DNA from: UBA1351 sp965140555
GTDB taxonomy: Bacteria > Bacillota > Clostridia > Lachnospirales > Vallitaleaceae
Length of the DNA stretch: 64,000 nucleotides
Reading direction: 5' to 3'
NCBI GenBank assembly: GCA_965140555.1
Contig: OZ223259.1
Location: forward strand, 186,001-250,000
Below the pieces are notes generated by a model that was not told the DNA's origin, did no database searches, and saw only the letters and a list, made by a program, of their open reading frames with translations. Position 1 is the first letter of the stretch, and each line of letters starts with the position of its first letter. This document shows positions 47,346 through 56,659 of this stretch, one piece after another. The translations under genes were made by a program, and so were the position numbers.

Positions 47346-47996
47346 TTATCTAAGTAGCATATCCTCAATACCACCAATAAACGTATCCAGCATCGTCTTT
47401 CGATTGTTGATATCCTTATGGACATACTCAAAAACTTCTATAATGGTTTCTCCTATGGTCTCCTTAGACAACAAATGAATACTCGATGCTATGGGCTTAT
47501 AGTATAGATACATGGGTCGACCACCGTCTATGGTCGGCAAGATGTAATCCATATCCAATCGCTTCGCTCCCAGTCTTTCATAGAAGCCAATGCGTCTGAC
47601 TTGTTCCTTATAGGTCGGGTCTGACACGTCGGGAATTTCAACTTCCATAAACATCCCCCTTGCACCTTCGACCTCTACTTTCGCTTCGGATTGTACGTCA
47701 CTTATCTTATTAAGAAAAATACTCCCATAGCCTTGACCTTGATACTTGTCTATAATCGCTATATAATCCAGCCACCATTGACTTCGATTCTTTGTCACAT
47801 AGATGAGTGCATAGCCTATAGTTTCATTATGTATAGGTTCCTTCGCTAAGATAAGCTTGTACTGCTTCCTTGCCATTAGACCTTCCAAGTAGGCGAGCTC
47901 TTTTCTTTCATCTACAGGGAACTCCTGCTCAAAGCTTGGGTATATTCCTTTTAAGTCGGTTACTGTTCCTTCTGTAATGTTGATTGACCTGGACAT
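47346..47996 (-). CDS. GNAT-family N-acetyltransferase
   Basis: A 216-residue protein with a GNAT fold in the first 165 residues: DYIAIIDKYQGQGYGSIFLNK is the acetyl-CoA-binding segment and RIGFYERLGAKRL the usual C-terminal helix. A tail of about 45 residues follows without recognisable motifs. AAAGGAG precedes the ATG. Acceptor substrate unknown; no partner gene in the immediate neighbourhood. Confidence 0.85.
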   Translation of the reverse strand: MSRSINITEGTVTDLKGIYPSFEQEFPVDERKELAYLEGLMARKQYKLILAKEPIHNETIGYALIYVTKNRSQWWLDYIAIIDKYQGQGYGSIFLNKISDVQSEAKVEVEGARGMFMEVEIPDVSDPTYKEQVRRIGFYERLGAKRLDMDYILPTIDGGRPMYLYYKPIASSIHLLSKETIGETIIEVFEYVHKDINNRKTMLDTFIGGIEDMLLR

Positions 47997-48229
47997 CTTT
48001 GGGACTCCTTTCTAGAAATCTGTATCTAATATGTTTTTACTGTACTAAAACATTACCTTAATTATTGATTTGGTAGCCTATTCTCTTTTTCATATAATCC
48101 CTTTTTCACACAGGCGGCCAAACATTCTACACATGAGTATTATTTTTCAAAAAAGGCTCCGTAGACTTTAATGCTTAAAGTGTCTTCTATTTTTTTAGAT
48201 AAAGAATTATCCTCGTGTCTATAAATGAT

Positions 48230-49453
48230 TTACCATTCATATGTAAACTCAAATCCACTATGAACGACATTCAAAGTAACATTATAAGTTTTCCATGTTA
48301 CTATTTCTGGGTTATACATATGTGATAGTACTTCATCACTTGTAGTAAAATAGTATTTCATTTTCTCATACATATAATTTGATTCTTCTTCAAACATCAC
48401 ATCGCAAATTATGCGTAGCTGTTTTAATTTTCCTTCAGAGTAAGGGCGTCCATTTGGTAAATACAATAAAGGTATATCCTCTGAAAGATTATCTAATGAA
48501 TCCATGGTTATAGTAAAACTATTCTTTTTCTCCCAATCAAAGCTTACAAAAAAATTGTCTACATACATACTTTGAGATAAGTATACCGATACACTCTCCG
48601 ATAAACTCGATGAAGCAAGAATTAAACTATCTCTTCCTATTAATGAAGGATATAAATTTTCTATTAATCTAGCAAATTTTTGTGATTGCTTTTGAGTTAG
48701 ACGTCTTTCTTGGTCTTCACTCATGAATATGCCATTATGATATGTCACGTATCCATTATTTGTTATTTGAAAATCATAATCTTCACTTTTATACTTTTCA
48801 TTTGACATTAATTCTTCAATCGTAGGATTGCTGACTCCTACATTCCCATTTGGTATTCTTTTTTCAGATGAATGCAACCGCATAATAACCGTTGCACCTT
48901 CTGCCCTTGATAATGACTTCTTAGGATAAAACTTACCATCTGCATAGCCGGTAATAATCCCTAACGTATATGCTCCATATACGTCATCTTTATAAGCGTC
49001 TTCAATCGTTTCATTATCCAGTATATGTTCTCCGACTCTATCAATCTCAGGTTCTTCTCCACTAGCGCTCATGACCATACTTGCCATTTGCTCTCGTGTG
49101 ATTTCTGCGTTCCAAGAAAATCCGTTGAAATCTTCTGTTGATTCTATGATTCCTTTTTCTTTTGCTACCTCAAGATAAGGCATGGACCATCGTTCACCCT
49201 CTTTTGCTGGTGGTACGTCACTTTCCGTGATTAATACGACCATTTTAACAAATTGCTCAATCGTTAGGGTGTCTTGAGGATGGAATTTACCATCGCTGTA
49301 GCCATCCACAATACCAAGATCTGTTAATTCCTGTATCATATCATAGGCCCAATAATCACTTCTTACGTCTGGAAAATCGGAATCCACCATAGCTACCGTT
49401 GTTGTTGCGGACATTATTATTATACATAGTATTGCACTTATTATTTTCTTCAT
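48230..49453 (-). CDS. SLH-domain cell-surface protein
   Basis: A 407-residue exported protein. A signal peptide (MKKIISAILCIIIMSATTTV) precedes three S-layer homology repeats at about residues 26-205: FPDVRSDYWAYDMIQELTDL with GIVDGYSDGKFHPQDTLT, a degenerate middle one, and GIITGYADGKFYPKKSLSRA. SLH repeats bind pyruvylated secondary cell-wall polymers. The remaining 200 residues show no known fold. A related gene lies directly upstream on the same strand, suggesting tandem duplication. The gap 47997-48229 downstream holds no gene. Confidence 0.9.
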   Translation of the reverse strand: MKKIISAILCIIIMSATTTVAMVDSDFPDVRSDYWAYDMIQELTDLGIVDGYSDGKFHPQDTLTIEQFVKMVVLITESDVPPAKEGERWSMPYLEVAKEKGIIESTEDFNGFSWNAEITREQMASMVMSASGEEPEIDRVGEHILDNETIEDAYKDDVYGAYTLGIITGYADGKFYPKKSLSRAEGATVIMRLHSSEKRIPNGNVGVSNPTIEELMSNEKYKSEDYDFQITNNGYVTYHNGIFMSEDQERRLTQKQSQKFARLIENLYPSLIGRDSLILASSSLSESVSVYLSQSMYVDNFFVSFDWEKKNSFTITMDSLDNLSEDIPLLYLPNGRPYSEGKLKQLRIICDVMFEEESNYMYEKMKYYFTTSDEVLSHMYNPEIVTWKTYNVTLNVVHSGFEFTYEW

Positions 49454-49552
49454 ATGAATCTTTACCTTTCTTTGTAAAACATTACTCGAATAAAATTTGG
49501 GAATGCAGGTTATCGCTTGTTCTTTCTAACGTTTATTTGTCACTATCATCAA

Positions 49553-51066
49553 CTACTTTTTTGTCACTCGATAATACTCTCTAAAGAAAACATAATAATC
49601 AATCTGCACATCGTCAAATTCATATGTTTTACTCTTTATATCCTTGTAGTCAATGTTACTTATATGAAATGAATGCATCTGATCACGATCCATATAATTC
49701 GTTTTAATAATCTCCATCATTTCACTTACATGGTCATCTAATAAAATTGTTAGTAGTTTTTCATAAACATTCAGAATTCTATAATCTACAATCGGACCCC
49801 CATTGAATGGAAATGGGTATTGCACCTCAGCTGCACTATACCCACCTACATTATACTCATCTGTAGCCATATTATAGGAATATTCATTCGTTAAATAGTC
49901 AAAACATAAAAATTCATGTCCAAATTTAAGTTTAAAATCTTTACTAACGATTTCTTTATTCTCATATTGATCAATTCTATCTAACTCCCTTGAATCCTGT
50001 TTTCTGATCAAATAAAACCGGAGTATATCATAGTCATCAAATTCTTCGTCCAAACCACCATATCTAGACGTATCCATTGCTAAACCTACATCTGTCATTG
50101 CATATTCACCCTCATAAAACCATGGAGTAATCTTCATGAACATTTGATTGTAATATCTCTCTCCATCATCTTCGATTAAATCATATGTTTCTATACTCGG
50201 AAATTCATCGACTAATTCATTAAAAACCCGTGTAATTAGCATAGATTCTTCTACAGTAAGCCTTTCTTCCATATAACCATAATTTCTATTTTCCTTCCAA
50301 AAAGTAAATGTACCATCATCATTGTATCGGTATCCGCAATCTGCGTTTTCTTCAAACTCAAGCATATGATGTTCATGAATATTACCGGAGGTTTCCGTGT
50401 AAAACACTTCGCCGTTTAGATTCTTCTCTACTGTATAATTTTTCTGAAATGTATATTTCTGTCTTACTGAGTCATCAACAACGCGTAAAATGACTGTAGC
50501 CGCTTCTGCTCTTGACAGCTTATCTTTGGGCTTAAATTCTTTGTTGGCATAACCTGTTATAATTCCATACTCATAAGCCGTAATAATGCTGTCGATATTC
50601 TCTTCATTTGCTGAATCAATATCTTTTATATCCCCCTTAATAATAGCATACATTTCCTCACTATAATTAAGATGAAGAGCTCTTACAACCATCGTTGAAA
50701 TTTCTTCTCTTGATATAGAATCAAGTCTTGTAGCCATATCATAATCGTCTTCAATTATACCTCGTTCAATAGCCTCTTCAAAGTATGGTTCGGACCATAT
50801 TTCGGATTCTCTTGCCTCAAAGGAAGGATTCACCGCCATAATCAGCATTTTTGTAAATTGCTCATAGGTTAATGAATCCTCCGATCTAAAGGTATTGTCT
50901 TCATACCCATTAATAATTCCCAATTCCACTAATCTTAAAATATTCTCTTGTGCCCAATACTTATCCGATACGTCTGTAAACGTAACCTCCTCTGCCTTGA
51001 TACCATTTGATGACATAGCCACCAGTAATAATAAAACAACTATGCTGTATAATTTTTATTGACCAT
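49553..51066 (-). CDS. SLH-domain cell-surface protein with a frameshifted signal peptide
   Basis: The main frame (from 51022) encodes three SLH repeats at about residues 13-185 (FTDVSDKYWAQENILRLVEL, GIINGYEDNTFRSEDSLT, GIITGYANKEFKPKDKLSRA) and a C-terminal region of 290 residues without known domain. It resembles the next gene in layout but not closely in the C-terminal part. The true start is probably the ATG at 51066, with AGAGGAG upstream. In the present sequence this frame stops after eight codons. Adding one A to the A5 run at 51053-51057 joins it to KLYSIVVLLLLVAMSS, a normal signal peptide. A sequencing indel or slipped-strand switching would explain this. Confidence 0.8.
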
Positions 51067-51116
51067 TTTTCTCCTCTATTATAATTAATACGATAACCTG
51101 CATTCCCTAATCATAC

Positions 51117-51168
51117 AATAGAGCATGTGTGTGCACTACACTCTTGTAGTGTACACGCATGCTCTATT
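51117..51168. repeat. Long hairpin, 24-bp arms with 4-base loop
   Basis: Arms 51117-51140 and 51145-51168 pair along their full length except two positions that become G-U or mismatched (core AGAGCATG / CATGCTCT). No U-tract on either side. It lies between the NERD fragment and the SLH gene. It may be a terminator, but the lack of a U-run makes a structured repeat equally possible. Confidence 0.6.
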
Positions 51169-51172
51169 AAGA

Positions 51173-51685
51173 TTAATTATTGATTTGTTCTCCTTGCTTT
51201 AGCTTCACCGATTCAATATGTTGCTGCTTCATGGCCTCGTCTGCTAAGACACACATCTGAAGCTTCTGATAGATTGCCTCTACCTCTTCAACCGTAAAAA
51301 CCTTCGCAGATTCTGCCATATCTTTTTTCATATACGTCACCAAATCATCCCGTTTGATAACCTTTACCGATTCCGATGTTACCGTTACTTTCTTCAAGGT
51401 ACATCGCTCACTAAAGATGATATATGACTTATAAAGCTCCGGTTCATCCATCCCCAAAGTGTGTTTGAGCGCACTGATATGCCCGTTGTTTTGCCAAATT
51501 GGATTATAGAATTTATTCTTCTGCTTATTCGGTAACGATTGAGTCCAATTCTTCTGCTTCTCATTACCAAAAATCCAACCACTATAGTTCTTGGATTCAT
51601 AAACATAGATTCCTGTCTCAGCAATCATAATCAAATCTACTTCTGTCGTAGAACCATCCTTCTTAGTCAAATAGAGGTTGGTCAT
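51173..51685 (-). pseudogene. NERD-domain protein truncated by IS sequence
   Basis: The 170 codons encode most of a nuclease-related (NERD) domain: LTKKDGSTTEVDLIMIAETGIYVYESKNYSG holds the Asp and the E-x-K of a restriction-endonuclease-like fold, in two adjoining stretches (TTEVDLIMI and VYESKNYSGWIFG). The normal N-terminal part (conserved Gly-Glu helix) is missing: homology stops at about 51685, where IstB-like sequence on the opposite strand begins at 51681. The C-terminal half looks complete. The ATG used by the frame is internal, so the gene is probably inactive. Confidence 0.7.
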
Positions 51686-51953
51686 CGATGAATTATCCTA
51701 TATAAATATGGATAAAGAAAGAGAGAGCTTGTTTTTCCAAATCATTCGCCAACGATACGAAAAATGCTCCCTCATTATAACGACCAATCTCCCCATGGGT
51801 AGATGGAACGAATTATTTACTGAACAATTAGCAGCAACTGCGATTCTAGATCGGTTGCTTCATCATTGTCATGTCCTTAGTATAACGGGTGATAGTTATC
51901 GTGTCAAAGGGTCAAAACACAGTGTAAAAAAAGGAAGGACTAGAAATGAGTAA
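51681..51953 (+). pseudogene. IS21-family IstB helper ATPase, C-terminal fragment
   Basis: Ninety codons starting at the Walker B motif (VIDELSYINMDKE) and running to the natural C-terminus (SLIITTNLPMGRWNELF, AILDRLLHHCHVLSI, GDSYRVKGS). The N-terminal domain and Walker A are absent, and no istA is upstream. The fragment abuts the NERD gene, marking a deletion or recombination junction. Its stop overlaps the next start. Confidence 0.85.
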
Positions 51954-52371
51954 AATAAAGGATAATGAGTTATTAAACATTGCAGAAGTTTACAATATAA
52001 AAGGTCGAGAGGCTGCGTATGCTTCTATAGAAGATCATGGAATCAAGTATCCCTATGCCATTATAAAGCGTATGAAAAATCATGCAAACTTTATATATGA
52101 AAAAGAAACTGATACTTTCTCATTTCAAGAAAAAGCAGAAAATGATGCTGTTTTTATGACTATAGATGAACTTTGTTCACTAGTAGTTACTGAAAAAAAG
52201 GCGCAACCAGTTGATGATAGAACGGTTGCAATGGAAAAACTGATTAAAGATTTGTTAGGTAACCGTTTGCTTGAACTAAGTAAATATATCACACTCGAAT
52301 CATCATCAACGACGATGATGATTGACCAAACGTCCTTAAAAAGTTCGGGATATAAGGTTGTAACTTATTAA
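51946..52371 (+). CDS. Small protein of unknown function within the IS remnants
   Basis: A 141-residue protein, not recognised. It is Lys/Glu-rich and likely helical (IAEVYNIKGREAAYASIEDH, a possible helix-turn-helix-like start; MTIDELCSLVVTEKKAQ). GGAAGGA lies 6-7 bases before the ATG, which overlaps the stop of the IstB fragment by 8 bases, so it may be an original cargo or accessory gene of an IS21-like element. A second, different IstB-like fragment follows within 10 bases. Confidence 0.5.
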   Translation: MSKIKDNELLNIAEVYNIKGREAAYASIEDHGIKYPYAIIKRMKNHANFIYEKETDTFSFQEKAENDAVFMTIDELCSLVVTEKKAQPVDDRTVAMEKLIKDLLGNRLLELSKYITLESSSTTMMIDQTSLKSSGYKVVTY

Positions 52372-52379
52372 CAGGTGGG

Positions 52380-52943
52380 TCAATTCTACTTGACAATCAA
52401 CATCACCAGGATCGTAAGCTTGATCGAAGTCAAATATTAAACTTGGCTTCTTGTGGTTATATAACAGACAATCATCACATTATATTAAAAGGTGCCTCAG
52501 GTAATGGCAAAACCTATATTGCTAATGCCCTTGGTATTGCAGCATGTAAGAACTTTATGTCTGTTAAATATATACGGATTCCAGATCTTCTTAATGAATT
52601 AGCTATTACGCGAATGGAAGGAACCTTTGCTAAGTACAAGAAAAGCATACAAAAGGTGGATTTATTAATCCTTGATGAATTCTTGTTAACACCATTAGAT
52701 GGTGACCAAGCAAAAGAACTTCTTGAAATTATTGAAGTCAGAACCATTCGAGGATCAATGATTTTCTGTACACAGTTTCACTCCAAAGGTTGGTATTCTC
52801 GGATTGGAGATCAAGAAGATACAATGCTTTCTGATGCTATTGTTGATAGGATTATTCCTAACTCTTATGAAATCATGATTGAAGGTAACATTTCTATGCG
52901 TGAGCGTCATGGAATTCATAAGTCACAGAAAGCTGATGCCTAA
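52380..52943 (+). pseudogene. Second IS21-family IstB-like ATPase, N-terminally truncated
   Basis: Homology starts at SILLDNQHHQDRKLDRSQIL (from 52380), upstream of any start codon, and continues through Walker A GASGNGKTYIANALG, Walker B LLILDEFLLTPLDG and IVDRIIPNSYEI to a natural C-terminus. About 70-80 N-terminal residues are missing. It belongs to a different IstB subgroup than the fragment at 51681. No istA transposase is present, so the element is not autonomous. Downstream (52950-53030) repeated GTGCACT-like motifs may be an IS21 end. Confidence 0.8.
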
Positions 52944-53037
52944 CTAATTGACTGCACTCTGTCCGAATAACGTGCACTCGTTAAGCGGATGGAGTGCTCT
53001 AAATGACCGGTTAAGGTGCACTTTTGAGCCGGTATAT

Positions 53038-53187
53038 TCACTTAATGACATCTCGATTCTTTATCCAGTTATATAGAGTCCCTTCAGATATCCCAGTTTC
53101 ATCTGAAATTTTAGGGACTGATTCGCTGTTGGGCGGTAACATACGTGCCACCATTTTTTCTCTGAATTCTTTACTGTAACTTGCCAT
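53038..53187 (-). pseudogene. IS3-type orfA fragment (transposase helix-turn-helix)
   Basis: Forty-nine codons starting MASYSKEFREKMVARMLPPN and including VPKISDETGISEGTLYNWIK, the helix-turn-helix of IS3/IS911-type OrfA proteins. It stops just after the helix and no OrfB follows. TGTCA-GGAGA-TGACA, a short hairpin, lies upstream near 53205-53219. With the IstB fragment this accounts for most of 52944-53324. Confidence 0.75.
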
Positions 53188-53324
53188 GTGTTGGACCTCC
53201 ATCCGTGTCATCTCCTGACACTATACTATTTTTTCAACTACATGACAACTAGTCTAACACCTAGGGCTCCGGTTATTAGTATTGGCATATATTTATAATA
53301 TCCTTGTAAGATAAATAAACTAAA

Positions 53325-54851
53325 TTATTTGTTAATAATAAGTTTAACTAGTCTTGCTCTAATATCAAGAAAAGTTGTATTTCTAATAAATCCAACAAAA
53401 AAGAGCAAGTTAGTTATTAAAACGCATAAAAAAGCCTTAATAATAAACCCTTTAATTCCAGTTACATCAATCAAACTTACTATAGAATCTGTTATTATAT
53501 AATTAAAAACAAGTAAAACTACATATATTGAATATTTGTAAAAATACTCAACTACTGGCATCTCAAATCCTTTTTTAAAAATAAGCAAAGGATCAACAAT
53601 TCCAAAAGTTGTGAATCTAGCAATAGTTGTTGCAAAAAAAACTCCTGCTAATCCAAAATATTTAGCTAGAATTAAAGATAATACTACGTTTATAATAGCG
53701 GCAAATATTGGTGTATACTTAACTTCAGAGAAATACCCTAAGGTAGTTCTATATATTGATGAAGTTAAATTCATCCCATTAACAAAAAAAGTTGATGCTA
53801 ATGAAACAGAAATTATTTTACTAAAAAGATAATTCTCACCTAACCACAAGCTAATAAATGGATTCATTAAAATAATTAATGATATTGCACAAAATCCATA
53901 AATCCAATAATTTACCAGAAACATTTCATCAAATACTTTTTTCGTATGTTTTGACTCACTAGTAACAGTCAAGTTCCCGATACTTGCCGCAAAGCTTTCA
54001 ACTGCTTTTCCAACGATACCATTAATAGAACTTATAATCAAATTGTAGTTTGATGCAATTCCTATTAATCTTGTATCTAGCATTATTGAAATAATAATAT
54101 TATCTGTGCCAGTTAATATTACAGATCCTAATTTGTAAAACGATATGGATTTAATATCGTTTATAATAACCTTTTTTTCATTATTTTCTAATTTTTCTTC
54201 ACTATATCTTTTTAAATACGGATAATCATTATCTACCCTTTTATAAATCAAAATATTATTAAGCAAGGTGAAAATAATTTGGATTATTAAATATAAGTAA
54301 TAGTTTTTTGTATATATTAAAGCTACTATTTGAATAATGATTTGAGTAATATGAGTAAATTGATAAAATATTGTTACCTTATACTCATTTTGATCGGCTA
54401 TTAAAAGGACTTTTTTATATGAATATATATATGATATAACTGTGTTTAATAAAAACAAAATATAAATTCCAATAATATCATATTGATTAAATAGTGTTGA
54501 ATCAATAATATATTTTAAAAAAGGAATAAGAAATAGCCCAAACAGTAAAATCAATACAGCAATCATTTTATAAGCTTTACGAAACAGGTTCATGATTGCA
54601 GATATTTTATTTATACTCCTATCAGATATCGGCTTATATAGGCTATACGTTATTGCCGAACCAATTCCTAATTCAGCTAATGATAAAACGGATAATATAT
54701 TTAAAAACAACCCTTGTATACTAAGATAGTCATTTCCTAAATACATAATAAAAATCGTTCGGCTGACAAAAGCCATTAAAATACCAATTGTTTGAGATAT
54801 TATCGTAACACTCATATTTCTAGCAGAGTTTCTAGTTCTTGATTGGTTCAT
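53325..54851 (-). CDS. Polysaccharide flippase, Wzx/MATE superfamily
   Basis: A 508-residue integral membrane protein with 12-14 hydrophobic helices and the Wzx-like start SARNMSVTIISQTIGILMAF followed by FVSRTIFIMYLG. It would flip lipid-linked repeat units of the capsular polysaccharide across the membrane before polymerisation by the Wzy-like protein encoded further upstream. AGGAGAT precedes the ATG. It is the most downstream gene of the locus and is separated from the rest by an IS110 fragment of opposite orientation. Confidence 0.9.
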   Translation of the reverse strand: MNQSRTRNSARNMSVTIISQTIGILMAFVSRTIFIMYLGNDYLSIQGLFLNILSVLSLAELGIGSAITYSLYKPISDRSINKISAIMNLFRKAYKMIAVLILLFGLFLIPFLKYIIDSTLFNQYDIIGIYILFLLNTVISYIYSYKKVLLIADQNEYKVTIFYQFTHITQIIIQIVALIYTKNYYLYLIIQIIFTLLNNILIYKRVDNDYPYLKRYSEEKLENNEKKVIINDIKSISFYKLGSVILTGTDNIIISIMLDTRLIGIASNYNLIISSINGIVGKAVESFAASIGNLTVTSESKHTKKVFDEMFLVNYWIYGFCAISLIILMNPFISLWLGENYLFSKIISVSLASTFFVNGMNLTSSIYRTTLGYFSEVKYTPIFAAIINVVLSLILAKYFGLAGVFFATTIARFTTFGIVDPLLIFKKGFEMPVVEYFYKYSIYVVLLVFNYIITDSIVSLIDVTGIKGFIIKAFLCVLITNLLFFVGFIRNTTFLDIRARLVKLIINK

Positions 54852-55092
54852 ATCTATCTCCTAAAAGTATTAATATTTATATTCCCCCATTGGGAATAAA
54901 TTCTTACACTAGAATTAAAGTATTTCTGTTTTGATTTTTCCTGTAGCAACAACTACTTGAGGGAGTGTATTGCCACTGTTTTATCTGAATCATTTATAGC
55001 AGGATGCGCCTTAAGTTCTCATATCTATCAAGTCTATGATGATAAAACGAGGTGGATTATCACAGTGTCAATAAAATGAAAGGAGAATCTCG

Positions 55093-55668
55093 ATGATTTA
55101 CGCTGGCGTTGATATCGCTAAACTTAACCATTTTGCCTCTGTCTTATTTTCAGACGGTGAAATACTCGTTGAGCCTTTTGAATTTTCTAACAACGATGAT
55201 GGCTTCTCCAGATTGATCTCAAACATCGCTTCTTACAATAAGGACAATCTCATCATCGGCCTTGAATCTACGGCTCATTATGGCAATAACCTTGTTAATT
55301 ATCTCTATTCTTTAGACTACAAGGTTTGTGCCATCAATCCTATCCAAGTTTCTTCCTTACGAAAGAACAACATTCGTAAAACCAAGACAGATACGATTGA
55401 TACTTACTTGATTGCTAAAACTCTAATGCTTAAACAACATCGTTTTGTGACTCAGTACGACATTGATACTCTGAGACTTCTTGATTTTTGTCGGTTTCGA
55501 CACAAATCCATCGAGTCTCGGACCAAACTCAAAATCCAACTAACAGCTTATATAGATCAGCTCTTTCCGGAGTCCCAATACTTCTTTGCTTCCATGCACC
55601 TGACTCATCTTGCTCACCTTCTTGAATCCAACTCACATGGACATTTCAATAAGTCCAATAATGACTAA
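55093..55668 (+). pseudogene. IS110-family transposase, N-terminal fragment
   Basis: A 191-codon frame with the DEDD (RuvC-like) catalytic domain of IS110: GVDIAKLNHFASV with the first Asp, IIGLESTAHYG with the Glu, and RKTKTDTIDTYLIAK with the last acidic pair. The C-terminal transposase_20 domain (Ser recombinase-like part) is missing; the frame ends soon after TAYIDQLFPESQYFF in unrelated residues. GAAAGGAG precedes the ATG. About 240 bases upstream (54852-55092) have no gene and may hold the element's left end and guide-RNA-type noncoding region known for IS110 elements. Confidence 0.85.
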
Positions 55669-55737
55669 ATTGTTCTAAAGAATAACAATGTGTTTGGATT
55701 TGCATTGGTATATTATAAAATGTTTTGATTATCTTTG

Positions 55738-56646
55738 TTATTTATTAGATAAATTCTTATATGTCATATAAGAATATCTTAGTATCAACTTCTTTTTTCT
55801 AATCCCCTTTCTTAAACTAGAAGCAAATTTTCGTATGCCTGTGTATTCTTTTTTATCTTTAGTGGTAAGATGTGATCCACCATAAGTTTTTATTGGCAAG
55901 AACCACTCACTTTCTTCAATTTCAAAAATACTTGGGTTTTCTCTATATGACATTAATTGAATTAGCTGATCATCATCACTTAATCCAACTTTGTTTAAAG
56001 TTATCATTGCATCCTTATTTAATTGCCATAACTCTCCACACAATTTTTGTGGAACTACAATTAAACATCCCATAATAGAATCATTCAACCTTCTCACAGT
56101 TTCAAATATTGGTTTTTCATCTAGCTCTTTATAATAAAACAAATGTATTTTATTGGTGAATTCATACTTCCATTCAAATGCAAAATCTTTTGGGTTTATG
56201 TATAAATCTCCACCATGATTAAACCCAAAGTCAATCCATGCAACTAAATCCGTTGTTAGATTTTTATTCACAGCATCTGACATAAACCATGATTTTAATA
56301 ACATCAAATATGAATATAACGGAATATTTGAAGTTGCATTTGGTAAAAATCTAAAATTAATAAAATGCTTATTTTTTGATACCTCAATCATTCTTTTATA
56401 GATCATTGGCTCTATATTCGTAATATCATCTATAACAATTACTTTTGTTTTATCTTTCATTCCAAATTCTTCTCTAATTTGATAAATTTCTTTTTCAAAT
56501 TCTGATGAAGTATAAACTATCAAATTATTTTGAAGTCTTGCCCAAAACTTGAAATTATTAAAGTATTTACTATTATCTCTCGGTATTGCTTTAAATTTAT
56601 CTCTTCCAATATCAAAGAATGCAGTTACAACGGTTATTTCTTTCAT
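55738..56646 (-). CDS. HtrL/WlaTC-like protein, probable glycosyltransferase-related
   Basis: A 302-residue cytoplasmic protein. The start ITVVTAFFDIGRDKF and the central LVAWIDFGFNHGGD resemble the HtrL/YibB/WlaTC family found in surface-polysaccharide loci. I believe the family is glycosyltransferase-like, but its reaction is not established. An inverted repeat at the very end of the gene (55753-55775) could act as a weak terminator. It follows the pyruvyltransferase gene by 13 bases in the capsule operon. Confidence 0.75.
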   Translation of the reverse strand: MKEITVVTAFFDIGRDKFKAIPRDNSKYFNNFKFWARLQNNLIVYTSSEFEKEIYQIREEFGMKDKTKVIVIDDITNIEPMIYKRMIEVSKNKHFINFRFLPNATSNIPLYSYLMLLKSWFMSDAVNKNLTTDLVAWIDFGFNHGGDLYINPKDFAFEWKYEFTNKIHLFYYKELDEKPIFETVRRLNDSIMGCLIVVPQKLCGELWQLNKDAMITLNKVGLSDDDQLIQLMSYRENPSIFEIEESEWFLPIKTYGGSHLTTKDKKEYTGIRKFASSLRKGIRKKKLILRYSYMTYKNLSNK

Positions 56647-56659
56647 CTAATTTCCCTCG

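Noticed and set aside
48149..48185. Weak hairpin (AGAC-TTTAA / TTAAAG-TCT) with a T-run some way off, after the first SLH gene
   Set aside because: The stem is interrupted and the U-tract is separated from it by about ten bases; not convincing as a terminator.
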